A DNA stretch of 64,000 nt from an uncultured Pseudomonadota bacterium (GTDB taxonomy: Bacteria; Pseudomonadota; Alphaproteobacteria; Rs-D84): NCBI GenBank assembly GCA_949290785.1, contig CASETE010000023.1, positions 22,365 through 86,364 on the forward strand, in the 5' to 3' direction. The notes beneath the pieces are model-generated. The model saw nothing but the letters and a program-made list of their open reading frames with translations, was not told where the DNA came from and searched no databases. A program made the translations under genes and the position numbers. Shown in pieces: positions 35,171-42,104 of this stretch (the first letter of the stretch is position 1; every line of letters starts with the position of its first letter).

Positions 35171-35256
35171 TTGTTCACTCCATTTTTCGTTGTGTTTGTG
35201 GTCCGATATGGCTATCTACCACAAGCGCGCCTTTCACACGCACGTCGGTTACCCGA

Positions 35257-35790
35257 TTAAACCCTTTCTACCTGCGTAAAGTCTAACTCTACGCTCGTTT
35301 CACGGCCAAATACCAAAATCGTAACGGTCATTTTTTGTTTCAAATTATCTACTTCTGATACAACACCGTTAAAGCCCGCAAAAGGACCGTCAATTACATG
35401 AACCTCTTGACCGACTTCGTATTCAACATCTTCTGTGACGACAGAACCTTCTTCAACCTGCTTCAACAAGCGACGCGCTTCTTCTTCGCTAACCGCAATA
35501 GGTTTGTTTTTCGCACCCAAGAACATTACAACCTGTGGCATTAATTTTACCAACGAGAATGTTTCGTTATTCATAACCATCTGAACAACAATATAACCTG
35601 GGAAAAACTTTTTTTCAGACTTCACACGTTTACCGGCCTTGATTTCCGTAACTTCACGCGTAGGCACCAAAATTTCACCAAAATAAGCGTTTAAACGACG
35701 TTTATCAATCTGTTCACGCAACCCACGCGCAACCTTGTCTTCGCAACCAGTGTGAACATTAACAACAAACCATTGCATTTTTTCTTCCAT
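35257..35790 (-). CDS. nusG: Transcription termination/antitermination factor NusG
   Basis: This 177-residue protein binds RNA polymerase, Rho and ribosomal protein S10. The NGN domain begins Q-W-F-V-V-N-V-H-T-G-C-E-D-K-V, and F-F-P-G-Y-I-V-V-Q-M is present. The KOW domain contains V-I-D-G-P-F-A-G-F-N-G-V-V. The start is set at 35790 because AAGGAAG lies 6 bases upstream; the longer open frame from 35826 overlaps secE. It follows secE by 19 bases. Confidence 0.97.
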   Translation of the reverse strand: MEEKMQWFVVNVHTGCEDKVARGLREQIDKRRLNAYFGEILVPTREVTEIKAGKRVKSEKKFFPGYIVVQMVMNNETFSLVKLMPQVVMFLGAKNKPIAVSEEEARRLLKQVEEGSVVTEDVEYEVGQEVHVIDGPFAGFNGVVSEVDNLKQKMTVTILVFGRETSVELDFTQVERV

Positions 35791-35809
35791 ACTAACTTCC
35801 TTTGCCAGT

Positions 35810-35989
35810 TTAGAAAATCCATCCAACGACCATGTTCAATAAACTATCTACCACAAAAAAGAACAACGCCGCTACCCCAGAAAAAACCAGAATCATTATA
35901 GTTGCACGAACAACACTATCACGCGAAGGCCAAACAATCTTAAACCATTCACTGCGCACTGATTTTATATATTCTAGTATTTTTTTCAT
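35810..35989 (-). CDS. secE: Preprotein translocase subunit SecE
   Basis: This 59-residue single-span inner-membrane protein clamps SecY. It shows the SecE pattern S-E-W-F-K-I-V-W-P-S-R-D at residues 13-24, followed by a hydrophobic segment (31-48). It is the short, one-helix form typical of most bacteria outside the enterics. It sits between tRNA-Trp and nusG, the classic order, with GCGGGT upstream of its ATG. Confidence 0.96.
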   Translation of the reverse strand: MKKILEYIKSVRSEWFKIVWPSRDSVVRATIMILVFSGVAALFFFVVDSLLNMVVGWIF

Positions 35990-36032
35990 AAAACCCGCCT
36001 ATGTACTTTGACCACGCAAACGCCCAGAAATC

Positions 36033-36106
36033 TGGCAGGGGCAGAAGGAATCGAACCCTCATCCGCGGTTTTGGAGACCGATATTCTACCGTTGAACTAT
36101 GCCCCT
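36033..36106 (-). tRNA. tRNA-Trp(CCA)
   Basis: This is a complete 74-base tRNA with CCA encoded, closely similar to E. coli tRNA-Trp. AGGGGC pairs with GCCCCT, the anticodon loop is CTCCAAA (anticodon CCA), and GGTTCGATTCC forms the T-arm. It leads the secE-nusG-rplK operon, as in many bacteria; a tuf gene usually found just upstream is missing. Confidence 0.96.
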
Positions 36107-36161
36107 AATTCAATTACTGTACTCGCCGTCTTTTATACCGCCGACCCCAATGATCTGCGTT

Positions 36162-36189
36162 ACAATAGCACAACTATACAGAAAATCAA
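36162..36189 (-). promoter_or_regulatory. Promoter of tRNA-Trp / secE / ribosomal protein operon
   Basis: TTGATT (36184-36189) and TATTGT (36162-36167) are 16 bp apart on the minus strand, about 56 bases before tRNA-Trp. Confidence 0.6.
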
Positions 36190-36280
36190 GTGGAAAGTAT
36201 TATAAGATTTTAATTCATAACAAGCAAGCAAAAATTATTCATCATTTTTAATTAAAATATGATTTTTCTACACTTTTTAC

Positions 36281-36310
36281 TTGCATAGACGTCTAATTTT
36301 TTTCTACAAT
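36281..36310 (+). promoter_or_regulatory. virB8-9-10 operon promoter
   Basis: TTGCAT (36281-36286) and TACAAT (36305-36310) are 18 bp apart, 26 bases before the TTG start of virB8. Confidence 0.62.
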
Positions 36311-36336
36311 CTTTGTAATAACAGGGAGAGGAACAC

Positions 36337-37020
36337 TTGCAAGACCGCATAGAACCGCCAATTTTGCTATCTAGATTGATGACATTCGTGTTCGCAGGAA
36401 TGCTGGTTATTTTGTTTGCTTTGCTGTTTACGTTATATAACATGTTCCCCGTAAATCGCCCACAAGTGTTTTTCTTGATGTCTCGCCCAAAAAGCAACAT
36501 GCAAATAGTGTTACGCGGAATGGCGCCTTTGGATGAAAATTTCATAGAATACGAAAAAGCATTCATCTTGGAATACGTAAAGGCAAGAAACGAAATCGTG
36601 CCTAACGCTGGGGTAATGCGCACGAAATGGAATAACAATGGACCAGACAGCGTCGTTCACGCGTGGTCAACCCAAGACATTTATAACAAATTTACGCAAA
36701 CTAATATGTGGAACGCTTGGATGTCTGACCTGCCAGATTTTGAGTTTTCTTGCAGCGTGGAATTTGATAATAATGCGCTGACTCCGCACGCAGAAGACAC
36801 TTACATCGTAAAATTTTATTATTTCTGCGCAGATAATAATAGACAGCTGGATAAAAAAGAGTATAGAATAAAAGTAAAAGTCGATAAAAGCGATAACGCG
36901 CAAATAGATTGGTCAGATCGTTTGAATAACCCATTGGGACTTCGCGTTTCGGAATACGAGATAGAGTCTGGAAACGGCGACCCACTGGATACAGGTTATT
37001 CAACAGAAATGAGTATGTAG
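36337..37020 (+). CDS. virB8: VirB8-like type IV secretion protein
   Basis: This 227-residue bitopic inner-membrane protein has a short cytoplasmic tail and one membrane helix (about residues 13-37). A periplasmic NTF2-like domain follows, with the VirB8 pattern E-Y-E-K-A-F-I-L-E-Y-V-K-A-R-N-E-I near residue 70 and a C-terminal K-E-Y-R-I-K-V-K-V strand. VirB8 links the inner-membrane complex to the VirB7-9-10 core. The start is TTG at 36337 with GGGAGAGG upstream; the first ATG lies inside the membrane helix. It is followed by virB9 and virB10 in the standard order. DotI/IcmL is a related alternative, but the periplasmic motif fits VirB8 better. Confidence 0.8.
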   Translation: MQDRIEPPILLSRLMTFVFAGMLVILFALLFTLYNMFPVNRPQVFFLMSRPKSNMQIVLRGMAPLDENFIEYEKAFILEYVKARNEIVPNAGVMRTKWNNNGPDSVVHAWSTQDIYNKFTQTNMWNAWMSDLPDFEFSCSVEFDNNALTPHAEDTYIVKFYYFCADNNRQLDKKEYRIKVKVDKSDNAQIDWSDRLNNPLGLRVSEYEIESGNGDPLDTGYSTEMSM

Positions 37021-37046
37021 TCAAAAAAAAACGGAAGGAAAGAAAA

Positions 37047-38591
37047 ATGTTTTCAACAGGTGCAAAGTTAAATATATCTATATTTTGTTTCTTTTTAGTT
37101 TGCTCTGTTTGTATATCAGACAACGCAATTGCGATGAATTATGGCGTGCAAGACGCTTGGAATAACCCATCTGCAAACATGACCGCCGGCAGTATGAAGC
37201 CGGGCTATGCGCAATTGACGTGGTCAAAGGGTACGGTTTTACCCGTTAAACTACGTAACGGCATGGTAACAATGATAACGTTGCCAAACGGCGAACAAAT
37301 AGAAGATGCAGTGGTTGGAAACAAGAACTTATTTTCCTTTGACGCGACCAAGGGCGGTAATACCATACTAATTACCCCGGAAAAAAGTAACCAAGGATCT
37401 GACACGAACTTTATCGTAACGGGAAAATCTGGCAATCAGTATATATTCTATCTGCGCAGCGAACCTTCAAACGCCAGCGAAGTTACCTATTCTCAAGTAG
37501 AAGTCGTTCTGGACAATAACGCAGTATTACCAAATGCCGGCGGTTCAACAGGCGGGGCGGTGGGTGGTTCATCGTCCATATTTAAAAAGGTATCTTCGGC
37601 AGACAGTAATACCGTCGGCGTTGACGGCGAAGATTATGGTTGGATAAAATCTATGAAAATTGACCCGTCAGAGTTTAGATTTGACTTAGATATATTCGTA
37701 CCAAACCCAGATGATTATGTAATTGCGCCTGAACGCGTATGGCGCGATAGAATATTTACTTACATAGACTTTGGCGACAAGGTCATATCAATGACGCAAA
37801 GACCGGTTGTTTCTTTACTGGTAGAAGGCGGTGAATCACCGGTTGGTTTCCGCACAGACGGTGAAGACGGTCGTCTGTTAATAGTAGAAGCGGTCGGCGA
37901 TATGGTTTTGCGCAGCGGTCAGCGTATCGTCTGTATAAAGAAACGTGAAAAACCGTTCTTGATTGCAGATACCGCATCCGTAATGGCGTTGGCAGAGGCA
38001 AATATCGCACAAAGTATGATGTCCGGACAATCTTTAAACAATATTGCGTATAACGCAGATTTATCAGCAATGAATTATGGCGTAGGTAACTATACCACTA
38101 CACCAACGTTTGTTGGAAATAATATGACCGGCGGCACAACAGCAGGATATTACATGCCGGCAGGTTACGGCGTTCCGGCCGCAAATTATGGAACCAGTAG
38201 CGGCGGCGGCGTTTCAATGATACCAACAGAAAGGTTAACAGCGGGTTCTTTCTTACCACAGTCAAATATACCGCTGATTACCACGAACCAATCTGGCGTC
38301 GCGGTAGAACTGAAATCTGACACATCTGTAAAAGCGCTGGAAGATTATTGGACGACTTTACTGGCAAAGTTCAGCGGTGAAAACGGTCAAGGCTTGCTGA
38401 CGCCTTATAAAGACATGGTATTCTTTGCTGTTGACGCCCAAGGTGTTGGCGATTTGGGTTCAGAATCGTCCACGGCACGTTTGTATCGTTTACGCATCGG
38501 GCCGATGTCAGATATTGACACAGCGCAAACGCTGTGTGACAAGTTAACTGCGTCCCAAGGGGTAAGTTGCAGCGTTGTCAGAATACAGTAA
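37047..38591 (+). CDS. virB9: VirB9-like outer core protein with C-terminal SPOR domain
   Basis: This 514-residue protein has a signal peptide (residues 1-29, ending A-I-A). The VirB9/TrbG N-terminal domain follows, with T-M-I-T-L-P-N-G-E-Q-I, V-G-N-K-N-L-F and T-N-F-I-V-T-G-K-S-G-N-Q-Y-I-F-Y-L-R. The C-terminal VirB9 domain (about 200-300) includes R-I-F-T-Y-I-D-F-G-D and V-E-A-V-G-D-M-V-L-R-S-G. A Gly/Tyr/Asn-rich linker (about 330-400) leads to an extra domain at 425-514 with the look of a SPOR fold (Y-R-L-R-I-G-P, C-D-K-L ... C-S-V-V-R-I-Q). SPOR domains bind denuded glycan strands, so this core may be tied to septal peptidoglycan. Ordinary VirB9 is about 250-300 residues. Confidence 0.85.
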   Translation: MFSTGAKLNISIFCFFLVCSVCISDNAIAMNYGVQDAWNNPSANMTAGSMKPGYAQLTWSKGTVLPVKLRNGMVTMITLPNGEQIEDAVVGNKNLFSFDATKGGNTILITPEKSNQGSDTNFIVTGKSGNQYIFYLRSEPSNASEVTYSQVEVVLDNNAVLPNAGGSTGGAVGGSSSIFKKVSSADSNTVGVDGEDYGWIKSMKIDPSEFRFDLDIFVPNPDDYVIAPERVWRDRIFTYIDFGDKVISMTQRPVVSLLVEGGESPVGFRTDGEDGRLLIVEAVGDMVLRSGQRIVCIKKREKPFLIADTASVMALAEANIAQSMMSGQSLNNIAYNADLSAMNYGVGNYTTTPTFVGNNMTGGTTAGYYMPAGYGVPAANYGTSSGGGVSMIPTERLTAGSFLPQSNIPLITTNQSGVAVELKSDTSVKALEDYWTTLLAKFSGENGQGLLTPYKDMVFFAVDAQGVGDLGSESSTARLYRLRIGPMSDIDTAQTLCDKLTASQGVSCSVVRIQ

Positions 38592-38612
38592 TATATTGAT
38601 TGCGGATATAAT

Positions 38613-41042
38613 ATGAGCACTATAAAACAACAAATTTCTGATTTACGTAAAAATACGCCAAAGCATATTCAATGGCTATTATTGGCGGCTGCGTTTGTCG
38701 TTGTAATGATTCTGTTAACGTTGCTGTTAACAAGTAAAGAAAAAGAAAAAATTGAAACGACTGAATCGGTGGCGATACAACTGAAATTTGACCCGGAAAT
38801 TATAGACATGTCAAACACAATGGTTGGAACAAAAACAACCAGACAAGTCAATTTATCAACAAACGCCCCTACAAAAATCGTTGAAGTAAATTTTCTTGAA
38901 CAGGTTCCTGGTTTAAGCATAAATCAAACATGCGTTGCTAAAAATCAGATAGACGCTAAAAATAATTGTACTATCACCTTGGACTATCAACCGACAAGTG
39001 ATGTATCTACGAAAATTGTTGAATTAGTTGTAAAGTGGCACGGTGCCCAAGAACCCGCTGCAATGACTAAATCAACGAACCAAACGGTCGTTATAAGTGC
39101 GCAAGCACCAAAACAAGAACCGAAACCAGAACCAGCGCCACAACCAGAACCCGAAACAGAAACCGAACCTGAACCTGAACCAGAACCGGTTAAAACGGTA
39201 AAGCAGGAAATAAAACAAGAAATCAAAGAAATTGCACCATCGGATCCATTTATAGATGCCGCACCTAAAACGGCACCTGAAACGCAACCTGTAAAACCGG
39301 CAGAGTCTTGTTCTGACTTTGCGTTTCCTGGATACAACTTATCAGGTGTGCAAAGCGGTTGGATTCGTCCAGAGGCAGGCGCGTATTATTACCATCCTTT
39401 TTCAGATAAAAATTGTGACAGCCCGACAGGCGTATACAATCCTGATACAGGTATAATAACAGACATCAACGATAATATTACGAAAATAGGAACAGATGCG
39501 GAACACATCGGTTATACCAACGTTATAAACCGTGAAATTCCGCAATTATCAAATCCTGCACCTAAAAAAGAAAAAAATCTTGCGCGGCAATTAACAGCCG
39601 ACGAATTGGCCGCGTTACCACAAAGCGCCGATGCAACAACAGAAACAGGCAATATTTTTAGAATAACATTAAACGATCCTAAAACTAAAATTTATACAGG
39701 CAGCAGTAGTGAAAGCGCGGTTTTTTCATCTGACCCATTTGACAGAAAATTCGTATTAAGACAATATAAACCAATTCCTGCAACAATCGTATCCGAAGTT
39801 CGCGCAGACCCTTCTTTATATAATTGCCCAGACGGTGGCGGGGAATGTAAAGGACAAACATTACCAGTACGCGCAACAGTTGATAGAAACGTATATTCTG
39901 ATGATGGTCGTACTGTTATTATACCAACAGGTACGTTGCTGTTGGGATATGTAACCGGTGAATTACCTGGACCATACAAATCAATTGGTCGTATGCAAAT
40001 AGAATGGTATCAATTTATATTACCAAATGGCGTTGAATTCAATTTTCATGGTAACAACCCATTTTCTGGCGACTCACAGGGGCGCGCGGGGGTTCCGGGG
40101 CATGGCAGTACAGACTATGTTGAACAAATTGTTATGCCAATGCTGACCGCGATTGTTCCAGCTGCGGTAAATATGATTGCACCAATCGCAGATACGTTTG
40201 TTAACCAAATTGATTTGGATAACAATACAGTTGTTCAATCAGGTACAGTACGTTCATCTGAATTGGCAAAGAATGAAATAATAAATGCATGGAATCAGGT
40301 TGCACAGAAATTACTGGTTGATGCAATGGACAATACAATACCACCATTTTCAATTGCAGCCGGTACACGTATAACAGTCTTTTCACCAGAAGATTTGGTA
40401 ATTACATGTGGCAACGATGACACAAAAGAATGTTCTGTTAAAAACGTTAAAGAAAACACCAGTCTGGATGATATACGCAATCTACGTAATGATGAATGGG
40501 ATACGAAAGGCCCAACTGTAAAATATGAAGATTCTTCGTGGGTTGGTCAGGTACGTTCGTTTAATCTGAGAGAAGACTATTGCACAAAAGGTTCTAACGG
40601 TCTTTTTGAGATTAATAAAGAAAAAATAGAAGACATTTATAAATCTGGCTATGATTACAGAACTGTTTTGGCATATTGTCAGTCGCTAAATTACCAAGCG
40701 ATAAACAACGCAAAACAAAATGCGTATTATCAGAACCAAACAACAACTTTCCAGACAACCTATGGACAACCCGGCAGTCAAACGACCGAACAACAACAGG
40801 CATATAATGAAGATATACTTGGTTTAACTTATGAAGATGGGGTTATTCAAAACCCGTTCCAAGATAATAACAGTGCGGAAACCTTGCCTGTGGAAACGCC
40901 TACGAACGTATTAATCTGCCCTGATGGCACAATCCCAGATGAATACGGTTGTTGCGCAGGTGAAATTTATACAGATATGGGCGACCAAGGGTTCAATTGC
41001 TGTCCAGAAACAGGTGGCGATTGTTTCCCGCCCATAAAGTAA
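38613..41042 (+). CDS. virB10: VirB10/TrbI-like core protein with added domains
   Basis: This 809-residue protein has one inner-membrane helix (19-40). An extra beta-sandwich-like segment (52-145) has the N-C-T-I-T-L-D-Y-Q-P pattern of ASH-type Ig domains. A Pro/Glu-rich stalk (165-195) and a middle Cys-containing segment (235-310) follow. The VirB10 beta-barrel domain (about 340-610) contains L-P-V-R-A-T-V-D-R-N-V-Y, I-P-T-G-T-L-L-L-G and P-F-S-I-A-A-G-T-R-I-T-V-F. The last 200 residues are unusual and end in a Cys-rich tail with C-C-A-G, C-C-P and C-F-P-P. VirB10 normally spans both membranes and is about 400 residues, so this one is twice the usual size. It ends at a strong terminator. Confidence 0.9.
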   Translation: MSTIKQQISDLRKNTPKHIQWLLLAAAFVVVMILLTLLLTSKEKEKIETTESVAIQLKFDPEIIDMSNTMVGTKTTRQVNLSTNAPTKIVEVNFLEQVPGLSINQTCVAKNQIDAKNNCTITLDYQPTSDVSTKIVELVVKWHGAQEPAAMTKSTNQTVVISAQAPKQEPKPEPAPQPEPETETEPEPEPEPVKTVKQEIKQEIKEIAPSDPFIDAAPKTAPETQPVKPAESCSDFAFPGYNLSGVQSGWIRPEAGAYYYHPFSDKNCDSPTGVYNPDTGIITDINDNITKIGTDAEHIGYTNVINREIPQLSNPAPKKEKNLARQLTADELAALPQSADATTETGNIFRITLNDPKTKIYTGSSSESAVFSSDPFDRKFVLRQYKPIPATIVSEVRADPSLYNCPDGGGECKGQTLPVRATVDRNVYSDDGRTVIIPTGTLLLGYVTGELPGPYKSIGRMQIEWYQFILPNGVEFNFHGNNPFSGDSQGRAGVPGHGSTDYVEQIVMPMLTAIVPAAVNMIAPIADTFVNQIDLDNNTVVQSGTVRSSELAKNEIINAWNQVAQKLLVDAMDNTIPPFSIAAGTRITVFSPEDLVITCGNDDTKECSVKNVKENTSLDDIRNLRNDEWDTKGPTVKYEDSSWVGQVRSFNLREDYCTKGSNGLFEINKEKIEDIYKSGYDYRTVLAYCQSLNYQAINNAKQNAYYQNQTTTFQTTYGQPGSQTTEQQQAYNEDILGLTYEDGVIQNPFQDNNSAETLPVETPTNVLICPDGTIPDEYGCCAGEIYTDMGDQGFNCCPETGGDCFPPIK

Positions 41043-41049
41043 GCAAGAT

Positions 41050-41075
41050 CCCGCCAATTTGGCGGGTTTGTTTTT
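41050..41075 (+). terminator. Intrinsic terminator after virB10
   Basis: CCCGCCAA / TTGGCGGG is followed by TTTGTTTTT, 8 bases after the virB10 stop. Confidence 0.92.
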
Positions 41076-41142
41076 AACTAATATTGAAAATCATAGGAGG
41101 TATAACTATAACAATATAAACAAACTTAAATACGATTTTTAT

Positions 41143-41166
41143 GTGCGCGTTTTTGCGCACTTTTTT
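41143..41166 (+). terminator. Second intrinsic terminator
   Basis: GTGCGC / GCGCAC with a 6-base loop is followed by six T. It lies 76 bases after the first terminator, and no gene lies between them, although AGGAGG occurs at 41096-41101. Confidence 0.85.
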
Positions 41167-41195
41167 ATTTATATAAAAAAAACGTATAAAAGCAC

Positions 41196-41264
41196 GATTC
41201 GGAACACCTTGGTAAAAACACCTTAACGAATCAGAAATCCGATTCGCATTTCAACCATTGGTTG
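41196..41264 (+). promoter_or_regulatory. Leader with mutually exclusive stems before the 116-residue gene
   Basis: GATTCG (41196), CGAATC (41227) and GATTCG (41241) can pair 1-2 or 2-3 but not both. A third hairpin CAACC / GGTTG (41252-41264) follows. Two copies of ACACCTT lie in the first loop. Alternative pairings like these suggest a switch or binding site. Otherwise the 296-base gap from 41043 to 41338 holds only the two terminators and A/T-rich sequence. Confidence 0.4.
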
Positions 41265-41338
41265 TACCCTTTTACAGATTTCTATTCGTGTTTTATATAT
41301 CCTGTCATGTAACGTCATATTAAAAGGAGGAAGTTAAA

Positions 41339-41689
41339 ATGACATCGCAAAACATACAAACTTTATATACAGCAGAAAAATTTCAAAATGCAGAACAATT
41401 GTGGTTTTGGTTCTTGTATTCTAAATCTGTACAAAACGGTTTCTTGCGAACAAGAACAAATTGCACTAAACGTCCGTGCGAATTATTAGACGTAGAATCG
41501 TTGATTACAAAATTATATCTTTCTGGACGACTAACCGAAGAACAATTGGACGTGATGAAAAAATTTGGTGACCGCAGGCGCGCGCCTCATCAATATATAT
41601 GGGCCGAAAATCGCGCAGCAGATTTATGGCGACGCGCAATGCTGGTATTAGAAAACGCCGCAAAACAACGCGGTTGGATTGAACAATAA
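41339..41689 (+). CDS. Conserved alphaproteobacterial small protein, 116 residues
   Basis: This protein of unknown function begins with a T-A-E-K-F-Q-N-A-E-Q-L-W-F-W-F segment and has R-P-C-E-L-L-D-V-E near residue 46 and R-R-A-M-L-V-L-E near the end. I recall similar proteins (A-E-x-I-x-x-P-E-D-L-W-F-W-F, R-P-C-E-P-L-D) in many alphaproteobacteria, annotated as hypothetical. It is mostly helical, Trp-rich, without signal peptide or membrane segments. A strong AAAGGAGG precedes the ATG by about 9 bases, after a structured leader. It may be cotranscribed with the gene at 41742, 52 bases downstream; the two similar-sized conserved genes often suggest a joint function (inference). Confidence 0.85.
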   Translation: MTSQNIQTLYTAEKFQNAEQLWFWFLYSKSVQNGFLRTRTNCTKRPCELLDVESLITKLYLSGRLTEEQLDVMKKFGDRRRAPHQYIWAENRAADLWRRAMLVLENAAKQRGWIEQ

Positions 41690-41741
41690 GTTTTATACCG
41701 CACGCCGCTAAGGCGTGCGAAAATATATAAAAGGATTCGTT

Positions 41742-42104
41742 ATGATTATCGTCGCCTTTGCAAAAAAAACATCTAAATTTATACCTAAAATATTTTGTCG
41801 CAGGTACAAGCACTGCGCCCCCATACTAAAAAAAAACAACCGCTTCATAATGTTACAATTTGTTAAATATAAGCATATTGTAAAAATCCCGCTGACTATT
41901 AACAGCATAAAACTGTTAAAAAAAGCAGGTTGGGATTTCATACAACTGAATAAACACAACGCACATACATACAACATGCCTAAAACCTGCGTTGATTTAA
42001 CTAAACAAGTCTTGGGTATAAAGAAAGCTCCGTTTATACAAACACCGAACGCTTTATATGCAAAAATTAAACGCCCTTCTGGGCGTTCAAAGTTTATTTG
42101 TTAA
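41742..42104 (+). CDS. Conserved small protein, possible papain-like fold
   Basis: The start at 41742 is set by AAAGGA about 8 bases upstream; the frame is open back to 41715. The 120-residue protein contains K-H-C-A-P-I-L near residue 27, R-F-I-M-L-Q-F-V, I-K-L-L-K-K-A-G-W, and T-C-V-D-L-T-K-Q-V-L-G-I followed by T-P-N-A-L-Y. The last pattern resembles the Cys helix and T-P-x-x-L strand of permuted NlpC/P60-like enzymes, with a His earlier in the chain, but this is only a pattern resemblance. Lys-rich, no signal peptide. Its 3' end overlaps the convergent yidC by 11 bases. Confidence 0.75.
   Translation: MIIVAFAKKTSKFIPKIFCRRYKHCAPILKKNNRFIMLQFVKYKHIVKIPLTINSIKLLKKAGWDFIQLNKHNAHTYNMPKTCVDLTKQVLGIKKAPFIQTPNALYAKIKRPSGRSKFIC

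Noticed and set aside
36033..36106. tRNA-Gly(TCC) reading of the tRNA ahead of secE
   Set aside because: Placing the 7-base loop correctly gives anticodon CCA, and the sequence closely follows known tRNA-Trp.
36337..38591. Dot/Icm-type (DotI-DotH) assignment of the secretion genes
   Set aside because: The motifs in the first two proteins fit VirB8 and VirB9 better; DotG-type pentapeptide repeats are absent from the third.
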